Source of the DNA: Desulfocucumis palustris
GTDB taxonomy: Bacteria; Bacillota; Desulfotomaculia; Desulfotomaculales; Desulfocucumaceae
DNA length: 64,000 bases
Direction: 5' to 3'
Assembly (NCBI RefSeq): GCF_002933875.1
Contig: NZ_BFAV01000155.1
Location: forward strand, 1 to 64,000
Every line of letters begins with the position of its first letter. The stretch's first letter is position 1. The notes under the pieces are model-generated. The model worked only from the letters and a program-made list of their open reading frames with translations. It made no database searches and was not told the origin of the DNA. Shown here in pieces: positions 44,403-55,209 of this stretch. The translations under genes were made by a program, and so were the position numbers.

Positions 44403-44418
44403 ATATGCACGTGCATAT
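44403..44418. promoter_or_regulatory. 16-bp perfect palindrome ATATGCACGTGCATAT
   Basis: A perfect dyad between the YabG-like gene (start 52 bp away) and the end of the Ste24-type gene. No T-run flanks it, so an operator is more likely than a terminator. It differs from the CGGTGCACCG motif of the DUF2680 genes. Confidence 0.45.
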
Positions 44419-44462
44419 TAATAAACTTGGGGTCTTTGCATAACTGATTCCCATGGAGTTTA

Positions 44463-45734
44463 TCATTGCTTGGAAACAGCCTGATTAACTGTTTCTATTC
44501 TTTCCAGCACCGGGGGATGGCTGTAGGAAAACCAGCGTATAAAATAATTAGGCGACAGATCGGATAAATTCCCGGCAGCCAGGTTAATATGCAAATTTTT
44601 TGCCGCCGCGGGGTTGCCCGTCAGCTGTACCGCCACCAGATCGGCCTCCCGCTCCATGGCCCTGGAAAAATAATTCTGCAAAGGGCTTGAGCTAAATGAT
44701 ACCAGGGTAAAAAACAACATGACAATTATCCAGGTATGGGGAGGATAATGCATGTACCACGGTATGCTGACAGTGAGTCTTATTAGCAGGAAAAGCAGCC
44801 CCCAGAGCAGAAAATTACCGGCAATGCCCAGGGCAATGCCCTTTACGATATGCCCCTGGCGCCAGTGGGCCATTTCATGCGCCACAACGGCCTCCACCTG
44901 CTCCATGGGATATTTCTCCAAAAGGGTGTCGTATAGCACAATTTGTTTTGTTTTCCCCAGGCCGGCAAAATAGGCGTTGGCTTTAGTGGTACGCTGGCTG
45001 GCGTCCATTATCAGCACCTTGTCCACCGGCACCCCGGCCTTGGAGGATAAAGCATCAACCATTTCTATCAGCGACTGGTTTTTAGCGGGCTCAAAGCTAT
45101 TAAAAAGCGGCGCCACCGCCACCGGCCAGATATAGCTTTGTATCACCAGCCAGACGGATAAAAAGGATGCGCCGACAATCCACCAGGTCCCGGGCCAGCG
45201 GTTTAATATCAGGAAAAAAACCGCAACCCCAAGGGAGGTTAGCACCAATTCAATACCGGCCATTTTTAAATAGTCTATCCACCAGGAGCCCATGGTCTGG
45301 GTCGAAAAGCCCCAGCGATGTTGCCAGTAATAGTCCCCGTACAGGAGAAAAGGCAGGCTTATCAGCCTTTGCAACATCCAAACCGATAAAAAAAGCACCA
45401 GCACTCCGCCGATATAGCTGTTTCCGGCCAGTTCCCGGGCCCAGGAGGACAACCCGGCGGCCCTGCCGCCGAAAACCAGCCAGCCCAGCACGGCGGCCTG
45501 TATTAAAAAGCTGCCGATAAAGAACAGTCTCAAAGTAGTGGTATATTCCCTGGCCCGGCTGAATTGATCCGCGGTGAAATATTTAAAAACCTCCGGGTCC
45601 GCCCTGCCGGGAAATAATACATACCAGAGATACAGCAGGCTGAAAATCCCCGCTATCAGCATAAGGAAAAGCCAGATGACATTGAATCTCGGCTGCAGCT
45701 TAAATCCCTCCCGTTCTCCATGGGATAATACCAT
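44463..45734 (-). CDS. M48 family (Ste24-type) membrane metalloprotease
   Basis: A 423-aa membrane protease. Several transmembrane helices in the first half, the zinc motif HEMAHWRQGH near 275 and the third ligand in AMEREADLVAV near 355; NAYFAGLGKTKQIVLYDTLL is the family block before the zinc site. Ste24/HtpX relatives cut membrane or prenylated proteins. The ATG at 45734 has no ribosome site; a CTG 36 bp downstream has GGGAGGG 7 nt ahead and could be the true start. Monocistronic. Confidence 0.85.
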   Translation of the reverse strand: MVLSHGEREGFKLQPRFNVIWLFLMLIAGIFSLLYLWYVLFPGRADPEVFKYFTADQFSRAREYTTTLRLFFIGSFLIQAAVLGWLVFGGRAAGLSSWARELAGNSYIGGVLVLFLSVWMLQRLISLPFLLYGDYYWQHRWGFSTQTMGSWWIDYLKMAGIELVLTSLGVAVFFLILNRWPGTWWIVGASFLSVWLVIQSYIWPVAVAPLFNSFEPAKNQSLIEMVDALSSKAGVPVDKVLIMDASQRTTKANAYFAGLGKTKQIVLYDTLLEKYPMEQVEAVVAHEMAHWRQGHIVKGIALGIAGNFLLWGLLFLLIRLTVSIPWYMHYPPHTWIIVMLFFTLVSFSSSPLQNYFSRAMEREADLVAVQLTGNPAAAKNLHINLAAGNLSDLSPNYFIRWFSYSHPPVLERIETVNQAVSKQ

Positions 45735-45794
45735 AATTATATTGCTTAAAGGGAATAAAATATGCCGCCTATATTTTGGTATGCCGCGCAGGTT

Positions 45795-46850
45795 TTACCC
45801 CGGCGTATTGACGGACAATTCTCCGGCGGCTTTAAGGGTATATTCCACATCTTCCGGGCCAACGTTCAGGTGTGTAACAAACCTTACCAGGTCCGGGCCA
45901 AAGGCGCTGCATTTTACCCCTTTTTCACCCAGCATGCGCACCAGGCCGGAAGCCGGTATGCCGCCTGCAACCCTGGCCACCACAATGTTTGTCTGCACCC
46001 TGTCCAGTTCAATTTCAAAAACCGGCAATGCGGACAGCCCCTTCGCCAGCACCCTGGCGTGGCGGTGATCCTCTTCCAGGCGGTTTATATTTTTAAGGGC
46101 CACCAACCCCGCCGCCGCCAGAACCCCGGCCTGGCGCATTCCTCCGCCCAGGGCCTTGCGATATTTGCGGGCCCTGGCGATAAAGCCGCTGTCCCCTGCC
46201 AGCATTGAGCCCACCGGGGCGCCCAGTCCCTTGGAAAGGCAGAACATCACGGAGTCACAATTTGCCGTAAATTCCCTGACATCCTTGCCCAGGAAAACGG
46301 CCGCGTTGAATAGCCTTGCCCCGTCCAGGTGCACCTTCAGCCCTTTACTGCCGGCAAAATGGTATATGTCTTTCATTTCATCCGGGAACATTACCGTGCC
46401 GCTGCCCCGGTTAAAGGTGTTTTCCAGGCAGACAAGCCTGGTGGCGGGGAAATGAATATCCGCCGGGCGCAGGGCATTCCGCAACACATCCAGGCCCCCG
46501 CCCGCCAGCAATCCGTCCAGGGGCCTTATGCTTACACCGGCCCACATGGCCGGGGCGCCCACCTCGTAATAATAAATGTGGGCTTGGCTGTCGGCCAGCA
46601 CCTCGTCGCCCCGCTCGGTATGCGCCAATATGGCCAATTGATTGCCCATGGTGCCGCTGGGCACAAAAATGGCGTCCTCCTTGCCTACCAAGGCTGCCGC
46701 CTCTTCCTGCAAACGTATTACTGTGGGATCTTCTCCATAAACATCGTCCCCCACCAGGGCGGACGCCATTGCCTCCCTCATCTCCCCCGAGGGCAAAGTC
46801 AAAGTGTCGCTGCGCAAATCCACCGCTTTAATATCAAACACTCCCCGCAT
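45795..46850 (-). CDS. ltaE: Low-specificity L-threonine aldolase
   Basis: A 351-aa fold-type I PLP enzyme that splits L-threonine or allo-threonine to glycine and acetaldehyde. Diagnostic blocks: [58 protein letters not shown] and the PLP lysine in [13 protein letters not shown]. It starts 3 bp after the RACo-like gene's stop, so they are translationally coupled. The start is the ATG 46850; a G-rich site inside the frame could point to a slightly later start. Confidence 0.88.
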   Translation of the reverse strand: MRGVFDIKAVDLRSDTLTLPSGEMREAMASALVGDDVYGEDPTVIRLQEEAAALVGKEDAIFVPSGTMGNQLAILAHTERGDEVLADSQAHIYYYEVGAPAMWAGVSIRPLDGLLAGGGLDVLRNALRPADIHFPATRLVCLENTFNRGSGTVMFPDEMKDIYHFAGSKGLKVHLDGARLFNAAVFLGKDVREFTANCDSVMFCLSKGLGAPVGSMLAGDSGFIARARKYRKALGGGMRQAGVLAAAGLVALKNINRLEEDHRHARVLAKGLSALPVFEIELDRVQTNIVVARVAGGIPASGLVRMLGEKGVKCSAFGPDLVRFVTHLNVGPEDVEYTLKAAGELSVNTPG

Positions 46851-46852
46851 TA

Positions 46853-48436
46853 TTATTTCAGCATTCCCCGGGCCGCAAGCCTCGCCTTCACCGTGGGAAA
46901 ATAGTCCATGTTGGTGTGAGGCAAAAATTTGCTGCTTACGAATTTATTCATGAAGGTCTGATTGGCGTTCAGCTCAAAATAGGTAATGTTTTTTGCTATG
47001 GTCTCAATATCCTTTCTTTTTTCGGAGGAAAGCAGCACCTGCCTGGCCCCCTCGCCGGAACTGTTACCCAGCCTGACCATTTTTTCCCTGGGCAGATCCG
47101 GATACAGCCCTATGGTAATGGAGGACTCCAGATCCAGATACTGGCCGAAGGCCCCGGCGGCATAAAACCTTTCAATCTGTTCCAGCCCGCAGCCCACGCT
47201 TTCCAGCAGAAGTTCCAGGGCCGCGTTTACGGCGCCCTTGGTTCTCATTAAATTGTTTATATCCGTCTGGGTTACCACTATATCTTCCCCCGCCGGGGTT
47301 TCCGCCGCGGGAACCACCACAAATTGCTCCAGGCCGCCTTTAAATTTACCCGCCCGGTCAATTATTCCGCATAAAAACATCTCCGCCAGGCAGTCGATAA
47401 GACCGGAGCCGCAGATGCCCACCGGCGGCAGGTCACCTATGGTCCTGTATTCAACCCCGCGGGTTTGCTGGTCGATTCTTACCTGCCAGATGGCGCCCGG
47501 CTCAGCCCTCATTCCGCTTCTGACAACCCCGCCCTCCAGGGCCGGTCCCGCGGCCCCGGCGCAGGCGACCAGCCAGTCCCTGTTGCCCAGCACCATTTCA
47601 CCGTTTGTTCCTATGTCAACCAGGAATGCCAGTTCATCATTACGGTACATGTTTGATACCAGCACCCCTCCCAGCACATCGCCTCCCACATAACTTCCCA
47701 CCCCGGGCAGGCAATAAACCGGCGCCAGGGGATTGATTTCCAGCCCTATTTCAGCGGCGCCAAGCACCCCGGGCGCGTTGACCACGGAAATATACGGCGC
47801 CAGGCAGATTCTGGAAGGGTCCAGCCCCAGCAGCAGGTGAATCATGGTGGAATTTGCCCCGATGGCCGCAGCCGAGATATCCCGCGGCTTAAATGCCACT
47901 CCCTCGGTCAGCCTGAAAAATATGCCGTTTAGGGTCTGGAGCACGGACTGGCGCAGCGCTTCCAGTCCGTCCGGCTCGCCGGCCAGATAAATTCTGGTGA
48001 GAATATCCTCCCCGAATTTTATCTGTCCGTTATAATCCGCGGCGGTATTCAAAATCCTCCCGGTGCTCATGTCCACCAGATAGGCAACCACCGTGGTGGT
48101 CCCTATGTCCACGGCAGCCCCCAGGTGCAGCGAACTGGTATCCCCGGGCTGTATGTCCACCAGGCCGAATCCGTTTTGCAGGCTTCCCACAGTGGCGGTA
48201 ACTTCCCAATTACCCTGACGGCAGGCCAGGGAAACGCCGTTCATGATATCCCGGGGAACGGCGATTGGGCCGTATTTACCGGAGAGGGCATCCCTCACCC
48301 TGTCAACGTCCCCCCTGTTATCCGACAGGTCCGGCTCCACAAGTTTTAAAAAGTGTTTTTCAGTCAACGGGTCTATATTTAATTCCGCTGTGATCCTGTC
48401 CTCCAGTATTATTGGAGTTTTTTCCTTACCGGCCAT
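46853..48436 (-). CDS. RACo-like ASKHA ATPase (DUF4445), lacking the 2Fe-2S domain
   Basis: A 527-aa protein of the corrinoid-activator (RACo) family. The ASKHA core has [15 protein letters not shown] near 108, [24 protein letters not shown] and [12 protein letters not shown], and the C-terminal [10 protein letters not shown] and [13 protein letters not shown]. RACo proteins use ATP to reactivate Co(I) corrinoid proteins; they normally start with a plant-type [2Fe-2S] ferredoxin domain of about 95 aa, which is absent here (no cysteine cluster at the N-terminus). Electrons would have to come from a partner. AGAGGTG precedes the ATG. Coupled to ltaE. Confidence 0.82.
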   Translation of the reverse strand: MAGKEKTPIILEDRITAELNIDPLTEKHFLKLVEPDLSDNRGDVDRVRDALSGKYGPIAVPRDIMNGVSLACRQGNWEVTATVGSLQNGFGLVDIQPGDTSSLHLGAAVDIGTTTVVAYLVDMSTGRILNTAADYNGQIKFGEDILTRIYLAGEPDGLEALRQSVLQTLNGIFFRLTEGVAFKPRDISAAAIGANSTMIHLLLGLDPSRICLAPYISVVNAPGVLGAAEIGLEINPLAPVYCLPGVGSYVGGDVLGGVLVSNMYRNDELAFLVDIGTNGEMVLGNRDWLVACAGAAGPALEGGVVRSGMRAEPGAIWQVRIDQQTRGVEYRTIGDLPPVGICGSGLIDCLAEMFLCGIIDRAGKFKGGLEQFVVVPAAETPAGEDIVVTQTDINNLMRTKGAVNAALELLLESVGCGLEQIERFYAAGAFGQYLDLESSITIGLYPDLPREKMVRLGNSSGEGARQVLLSSEKRKDIETIAKNITYFELNANQTFMNKFVSSKFLPHTNMDYFPTVKARLAARGMLK

Positions 48437-48507
48437 TACACACCTCTACATTTTAATAAAAATATAGAAAATTATATCATAATTTGGTGAGCCAAAAATT
48501 TTAAGAT

Positions 48508-50010
48508 TTATACCGCCGGTACTGTAAACCAAAAGGTTGCTCCCTCGTCCGGGCGGCTTTGCACACCCACCTGGCCGCCGTGCAATTCAACTATTCCGCG
48601 CACGATGGCCAACCCAAGCCCGCTGCCCGACTGCCCCCTGCTCCGGGAGGGATCGGATTTGTAGAACCGGTCCCAGACAAGGGGCTGTTCCCTTTCCGGT
48701 ATTCCGGAGCCGCTATCCTTTACCGAAATTCTGATTTGACTCCCGGTTCTGTCAATTATGGCGTTAACCGCACCGCCCGGCGGGGTAAAACGCAGCGCAT
48801 TGTCCACCAGGTTTATTATCACCTGCTCCATTTTATCCTCATTTACTTTTGCCATATAGCTTCCGCCGGTTGCCTCCACCAATAGTTTCCGGCCTTTTTC
48901 CAGGGCCGGGCTTTCAAACCTTTCCATCACCCTGCGCACAACGGCAAGCATATCCACTTCCTTAACTTCAATGGTAACCCGGCCTGCCTCCATCCTGCCC
49001 AGATTGAGCAAATCATCCACGAGCCTTTTCAGCCTGTTGGTTTCCTCCAGTATATTGCTCAAGTATTGTTCCTTTTGCGCCTGATCCCTGTCCATGCCGT
49101 CCACCAGCGCCTCGGTATAGCCCTGTATTATGGTCAGGGGGGTTCTTAGCTCGTGGGATACACTGGCCACGAATTCCCGCCTGGTGTTATCCATTTTTTC
49201 CAGCTGGGATATTTTTTCCTTTAGCTTTGCCGACAGCAGATTTATTGATTCCCCCAGTATGCCGATTTCATCCTTGGACTCAACCGGAACCTGTATGTCA
49301 TAGTCTCCCTCCGCCATGGACCTGGCCGCCCGGTTCATTTTCAAAAGCGGCTGCACGATGCCTCTGGCCAGCAGCAGCGCCAGCAGCACCGCGGCCAGCC
49401 CGCCCAGGGCCAGGGCGTACAGGCTTGACTGCTGAAGCGCCCTGAGGTTGTTCACAATGGGTGCCAGGGGTGTCTGGATCATAACCGCGCCAAGGATTCT
49501 TCCGTTCTTTTCAGCCGGAATGCCCACCTGCATTATGTCTGTTTTGAAATAGGGGTTGTATTCCCGTCTCACCAATTGCTCTCCGGCCAGCACCTTTGAC
49601 ACGTCGGCGGAGGTAAAAGGCATTCCCGCGTTTATCTTCTGCTGCATCCCGTAGCCCATACCCATGCCCATTCCCATACCGGCACCGTGCCCCATGCCCA
49701 TTCCCATGCCCATACCCGGGGCCCCTTCGGACCTCTTCCAGACAATTATTTCTCCCTGTGAATTTACAACCAGCACGCTGGCCCCAAGGGTATCGGCGGT
49801 ATTTTCCGCCAGGCTGTTTAACTGTGGTTTATCCGATATATCCATTGACCCGGCCAGTTTCAAGCCGCTTTCAATTATTCTCCCGGATTGCTGCTCCAGG
49901 TAAATCTTTTGCAGTATTCCGGCCTGAATCAGTCCCGAAAAAACCAGTACCGCCGTTATCAGCACCAGCATGGCGAGCCAGAGTTTAAACAATATTGTCT
50001 TTCTTTTCAT
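48508..50010 (-). CDS. Membrane sensor kinase with Met-Gly tract in its sensor loop
   Basis: A 500-aa two-helix kinase (TMs about 10-32 and 190-212), HAMP, HisKA with SHELRTPLTIIQGY, HATPase with SGSGLGLAIVRGI. The extracytoplasmic loop contains residues 98-122, a near-perfect Gly-Met repeat with His and Tyr (for example GMGMGMGMGHGAG). Met-rich loops bind Cu(I) or other soft metals in known proteins, so a metal-sensing role is plausible but unproved. The gene's start overlaps the response-regulator stop by 4 bp (ATGA), so they form one operon. Confidence 0.88.
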   Translation of the reverse strand: MKRKTILFKLWLAMLVLITAVLVFSGLIQAGILQKIYLEQQSGRIIESGLKLAGSMDISDKPQLNSLAENTADTLGASVLVVNSQGEIIVWKRSEGAPGMGMGMGMGHGAGMGMGMGMGYGMQQKINAGMPFTSADVSKVLAGEQLVRREYNPYFKTDIMQVGIPAEKNGRILGAVMIQTPLAPIVNNLRALQQSSLYALALGGLAAVLLALLLARGIVQPLLKMNRAARSMAEGDYDIQVPVESKDEIGILGESINLLSAKLKEKISQLEKMDNTRREFVASVSHELRTPLTIIQGYTEALVDGMDRDQAQKEQYLSNILEETNRLKRLVDDLLNLGRMEAGRVTIEVKEVDMLAVVRRVMERFESPALEKGRKLLVEATGGSYMAKVNEDKMEQVIINLVDNALRFTPPGGAVNAIIDRTGSQIRISVKDSGSGIPEREQPLVWDRFYKSDPSRSRGQSGSGLGLAIVRGIVELHGGQVGVQSRPDEGATFWFTVPAV

Positions 50011-50723
50011 TTTTCAACCTCGAATTTATAGCCCACTCCCCAGACCGTATGAATATACTGCCGGGCGCCGGGCACCCTGGATATTTTTTCCCTCAGCCGG
50101 GTGATGTGCGTGTCCACCGTGCGCGCCTCTCCGAAAAAATTATATCCCCAGACGTTTTCCAAAAGCTGTTCCCTGGTAAACACCCTGCCCGGGGAGCCGG
50201 CCAGATTAAGCATCAAATCATATTCCTTGGGAGTAAGCTGAAGCAGCCGTCCATTAACGGTTACCTTCCTGGAGGCCCGGTTTATCCTTAAACCGTTGTG
50301 CTGAATATCCTTTTCCCCTTCAGCCGCCTCCGGTTCCTGTTTTCTGGCTCTCCGCAGAACCGCCTTTACCCTTGCCACCAGTTCCCTGGGACTGAAGGGT
50401 TTAACCACATAATCATCCGCTCCCAGCTCCAGTCCCAGCACCCTGTCTATTTCATCGCCCCTGGCGGTAAGAATAATTACCGGTATATCCGAGCTTTTTC
50501 TTATTTCCCGGCAAACCGACCAGCCGTCCATCCCCGGCATCATCAGGTCAAGAATCACCAGGTCGAAATCTTTTTGGGACAGCGCCCGGACAGCCTGCCT
50601 GCCGTCGGCCGCCCCTTCGGCGTCGTAGCCTTCCGCCAGCAGATAGGTTATAACCAAATCACGTATTTTTTCTTCGTCGTCAACCACCAGAATCCTTAAA
50701 GCCGCCAACCCTCTCACCACCAC
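50007..50723 (-). CDS. OmpR-family response regulator (partner of the Met-Gly kinase)
   Basis: A 238-aa regulator. Receiver domain with VVDDEE, Asp59 in LVILDLMMPGMDG, and KPF; C-terminal winged helix with LTPKEYDLMLNLAGSPG and THITRLREKI. I start at GTG 50723, which has AGGGG 9 nt ahead; the longer frame to 50786 would begin inside a terminator-like region. Overlaps the kinase gene by 4 bp. A terminator separates it from the upstream coiled-coil gene. Confidence 0.85.
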   Translation of the reverse strand: MVVRGLAALRILVVDDEEKIRDLVITYLLAEGYDAEGAADGRQAVRALSQKDFDLVILDLMMPGMDGWSVCREIRKSSDIPVIILTARGDEIDRVLGLELGADDYVVKPFSPRELVARVKAVLRRARKQEPEAAEGEKDIQHNGLRINRASRKVTVNGRLLQLTPKEYDLMLNLAGSPGRVFTREQLLENVWGYNFFGEARTVDTHITRLREKISRVPGARQYIHTVWGVGYKFEVEK

Positions 50724-50770
50724 ATATAATTTCCCCTCTAAAATATACCACAGCCATTGCCCTCCCAAAA

Positions 50771-50796
50771 ACAATAAAGGCGTCAATTAAGACGCC
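50771..50796 (-). terminator. Terminator after the coiled-coil gene
   Basis: GGCGTC/GACGCC with loop TTAATT (which contains the stop codon), then TTTATTGTTTTT on the minus strand. Confidence 0.75.
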
Positions 50797-52190
50797 GTGT
50801 AATTTTTATAGCCCCCGAACCATGAATATATGCGCATGGCCATCCTTACCAGGGGGTTGTTTACTCTGCTTTCTATATTCTTTTTTTCTTCCTTGTGCCT
50901 GTTCAGCTCCTGCTGGGCGAAGCGCAGATTTCTTTGCGCCTCATCCCTTGTCTCCAGCGCCTCCTTCAGATCATTGCTTAATGAATTAATCTCTTCCTTG
51001 AGCCCTCTTTCCTCGTGAACAGCGATTTCCAGTGTTCTGTCCAGTTTATTTTTAAGCTCCACTATTTCCGTCTGAAGCTCCGCGACCCTGGTGGCATGCC
51101 TGTCTTTCAATTCCACCAGGCGGGCCTTGTTCTCCCTGTCCTTCTCCTTATATTGCTGCAGTTTTGTGAAGAGTGTTTCCAGGCTTGTCTGGTTTTTCCG
51201 CAGGGCTTCCCTTAACTTTCTGTTATCCTCCTCGCCGTCCCTGGCCTTTTTGACCCACAGCCTGCACTGGTACAATATACTGTTTGACTTTGCCTCCAAT
51301 TTCATTATGTGCTCCCTGTATCTGAAAATTTCTTTTTTCCTCAGGGAAAGAAGCAGGTCCTTCTCCGCCATCTGGGTCACCAGCTGCTCCTGCCTGCCGG
51401 ACTCCTCCATTTTCAGCGCCAGGGCCGCCGCGGTTTCCCGGTAGGCGGATTCTATTTCCCGCAGCTGCCTTTCAATTGCCGCCTGCTTGCCGTTTCTTTT
51501 GTCCCTTTCCTTAACCCACCGCTCCCGCTGGCGGGTAAGGGACACCAGGAACCTTTTGGTCAGGGCGTCGTAAGCTATCTGACCGGCGGAATTATAACTC
51601 CATACCCCGTCCCCCACCTTTTCAAAATAAGGGAATTTCTCTAAAACTCCTTCTATGGCTTTAATTGTTGTGGGCTTCCAGCTATTCACCAACTCGTATG
51701 CCTGATTGGCGGAAAGTCCGCCGGGATGGGTTTTCAACGCCTTGATCACCAGCTGTTTCAATGAGTACCGCCCGGTCTCCACCTCCCACTCGGTGAGCCC
51801 CCAGTATCCGTTGGACAGCTGTATGAACCTGCCGTCGGATATCAACCCGGCAACTTCGGAGACCATGGATTTAAACTTTCTTTTATTCTTTGAGCCCCCC
51901 CTGTAAACCTCCTTGATGCTCATGGGCTGCTGCCGCTTCAACAATATGGCGTAAAAACTGTCATTGTCCCTTTCCCCCTCAAGGTTAAGACTCCACTGGC
52001 CGCTGCCGTTTTCCTCAAAACACCTGTTTTGCTTCAGGCAGCGGCTTACTTTGTCTTCAGCCTGCACCCCGTTAAAATCCCTCAAAATTATTTTCTGTAC
52101 ATGTGGGGCCATCTCCGCCACCGTCATTGTTTCAAAGAAAAAAAGAGTTTTTTTCAGCACATCGGTTAATGAATGGAGTTTGCCATTCAC
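50787..52190 (-). CDS. Three winged-helix-like repeats plus long coiled coil, 467 aa
   Basis: I do not recognise the family. Residues 1-200 fold into three similar blocks, each a helix pair and a turn closing in a Trp strand: GSGQWSLN near 70, SNGYWGLTEW near 130 and GDGVWSYN near 198. This resembles HARE/RpoE-delta-type winged helices. Residues 215-440 are one charged coiled coil. The tail is RMAMRIYSWFGGYKNY. No membrane segment. GTG start with GGAAGGTG 7 nt ahead. It could link DNA or polymerase to a partner through the coil. Confidence 0.65.
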   Translation of the reverse strand: MNGKLHSLTDVLKKTLFFFETMTVAEMAPHVQKIILRDFNGVQAEDKVSRCLKQNRCFEENGSGQWSLNLEGERDNDSFYAILLKRQQPMSIKEVYRGGSKNKRKFKSMVSEVAGLISDGRFIQLSNGYWGLTEWEVETGRYSLKQLVIKALKTHPGGLSANQAYELVNSWKPTTIKAIEGVLEKFPYFEKVGDGVWSYNSAGQIAYDALTKRFLVSLTRQRERWVKERDKRNGKQAAIERQLREIESAYRETAAALALKMEESGRQEQLVTQMAEKDLLLSLRKKEIFRYREHIMKLEAKSNSILYQCRLWVKKARDGEEDNRKLREALRKNQTSLETLFTKLQQYKEKDRENKARLVELKDRHATRVAELQTEIVELKNKLDRTLEIAVHEERGLKEEINSLSNDLKEALETRDEAQRNLRFAQQELNRHKEEKKNIESRVNNPLVRMAMRIYSWFGGYKNYTAS

Positions 52191-52343
52191 CCTGCATCAC
52201 CTTCCTTTTATGTTGAATTATTTATCTCCTTTGCATACATTTGATATATACACCATTTATTACCATTTTCCTTTAAATTAACTGTTAAAATTTTCCTACA
52301 TTTTCACTCCCTGTTCTCCAATTTTCATTGGCTTAAAATTTGT

Positions 52344-52383
52344 TTGTACAGTATTGTAATCAATTGTATAAAAAGGGTATAAT
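52344..52383 (+). promoter_or_regulatory. Two overlapping candidate promoters of acuA
   Basis: TTGTAC-N17-TATAAA (52344-52372) and TTGTAA-N18-TATAAT (52354-52383) overlap in the 260-bp AT-rich region before acuA. Confidence 0.6.
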
Positions 52384-52452
52384 AACACACAAAAGCCTGC
52401 TGTAACGGTAAAACTGGTCGCTGCACCCGGTAAACCCAATGGAGGTGGCATT

Positions 52453-53091
52453 ATGTGTGAAAGTATTAACAATCCCCCGGACAGAGTTGTGGAAACCCCT
52501 GCGGGAAAGGTTTATATTGAAGGGCCGGTTAAATCAACCGACATCGGGCAACTGGCAATGGAAGAGGATTTAAAAAATTTCCGGCCCCCCGAAAAACAAA
52601 AGAAAGCATTGATGCAGATCGCCGATTCAAGGGACGGGATACTATACATAATCAGACATGAAAATACCATTGCGGGATACGTAAGCTTTCACGAACCCGA
52701 TCCCTATGCCCGCTGGAGCAGGCACCCCAGGATAATGGAGCTTGGGGCAATTGAGATCAGTTCCAAATGGAGAAAATATAAGCTGGCCAAAAAGCTGCTG
52801 AAAGTGGCGTTTGAAAACCCGGTTATGGAAGATTATATTGTGCTCACCATTGAATTCAGCTGGCACTGGGATCTGGAAAACACCGGACTGGACCTCTGGA
52901 ATTATCAGAGAATGCTTACCAGTGTTTTCGGTTCGGTGGGACTTGTAAAAATGCCCACCAATGACCCCGACATACTCGAACACCCGGCCAACGTGCTGAT
53001 GGTGAGGATAGGAAAGAATGTAAGCGAGGAAGATGTCCGCGAGTTCGACGAACTGCGCTTCATCGATGAAGGTATTTTCTCAAAAAATTAA
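52453..53091 (+). CDS. acuA: AcuA-like GNAT acetyltransferase
   Basis: A 212-aa GNAT protein matching B. subtilis AcuA, which acetylates and inactivates acetyl-CoA synthetase. Shared blocks: IEGPV near residue 24, NFRPPEKQKKALMQIA, VSFHEPDPYARWSRHP, MELGAIEISSKWR with the acetyl-CoA loop, EFSWHWDLENTGLD, and HPANVLMVRIGKNVS near the end. GGAGGTGG precedes the ATG. In Bacillus acuA stands with acuB, acuC and acsA; here those genes are not in the window. A 16-bp-stem terminator follows. Confidence 0.88.
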   Translation: MCESINNPPDRVVETPAGKVYIEGPVKSTDIGQLAMEEDLKNFRPPEKQKKALMQIADSRDGILYIIRHENTIAGYVSFHEPDPYARWSRHPRIMELGAIEISSKWRKYKLAKKLLKVAFENPVMEDYIVLTIEFSWHWDLENTGLDLWNYQRMLTSVFGSVGLVKMPTNDPDILEHPANVLMVRIGKNVSEEDVREFDELRFIDEGIFSKN

Positions 53092-53121
53092 GCAGCCCCC
53101 TGGGGGCTGCTTAATTTTTTT
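53085..53121 (+). terminator. Terminator of acuA
   Basis: AAATTAAGCAGCCC and its complement form a long stem with a C/T/G loop, then TTTTTTTC; the acuA stop codon lies inside the stem. It can also serve the convergent guaB. Confidence 0.9.
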
Positions 53122-53153
53122 CAGGAGCCAATTCTTATCGAAAGGTGTGCCCC

Positions 53154-54675
<1,522 letters not shown>

Positions 54676-54687
54676 TGTTTTTTAAAC

Positions 54688-54711
54688 ATAAAAAGGGTGG
54701 CCAAAGCCACC
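54688..54711 (-). terminator. Terminator after the 74-aa gene
   Basis: GGGTGGC/GCCACCC with a 4-nt loop and TTTTTATG on the minus strand, followed within 50 bp by the guaB promoter. Between it and 54799 lie further GC-rich inverted repeats (CCGGGCC/GGCCCGG). Confidence 0.8.
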
Positions 54712-54798
54712 CAGATTAAAAATCACCGGGCCGGTTAAAAACAGGCCCGGCGCCTAAGACGAAGCCGGACAAGGCCAGGTGCGGATTTCACCGGACTC

Positions 54799-55023
54799 TC
54801 AGTCCTGCCCCATGATGGAACCTACCCCGTATCTCATAAAGTGCTCCCTTAAATGATAGATTAACTTTTCCGTGCAATCAAACTCCTCCGCCATCTCGGA
54901 GTCGGTTTTATTATCCTTCAGACCGTCTATGAAATCGTCAAAATCTATGCCCACTTCCTCGGTTTTAAATTTAAGACTGGGCTCGGTGCTCCAGGGCACC
55001 CTGGAACGAATAAACTCTTCCAT
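54799..55023 (-). CDS. Small helix-turn-helix-like protein, 74 aa
   Basis: An acidic N-terminal half (KTEEVGIDFDDFIDGLK) and then a sequence that fits a helix-turn-helix: DSEMAEEFDCTEKLIYHLREHF, with the second helix as recognition helix. Ends GVGSIMGQD. AAAGGGTGG precedes the ATG at 6 nt. It may be a small regulator; I recognise no named family. Confidence 0.6.
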   Translation of the reverse strand: MEEFIRSRVPWSTEPSLKFKTEEVGIDFDDFIDGLKDNKTDSEMAEEFDCTEKLIYHLREHFMRYGVGSIMGQD

Positions 55024-55209
55024 ATTTAACCACCCTTTTATTATGTTAATAAATCTTATTTTTTTCCGTTGCCGGAGGTTTTATTACCTGTTAGACAGCT
55101 TCTTTTTTGGTTCCTTTTTAAATAAATATATTAATTTCCAAAATTACAGGCTGCTGGCTATAATAGTGTAAACGGCTTTTGATTATTCAGCTAAAAGGAG
55201 TGTATTATT

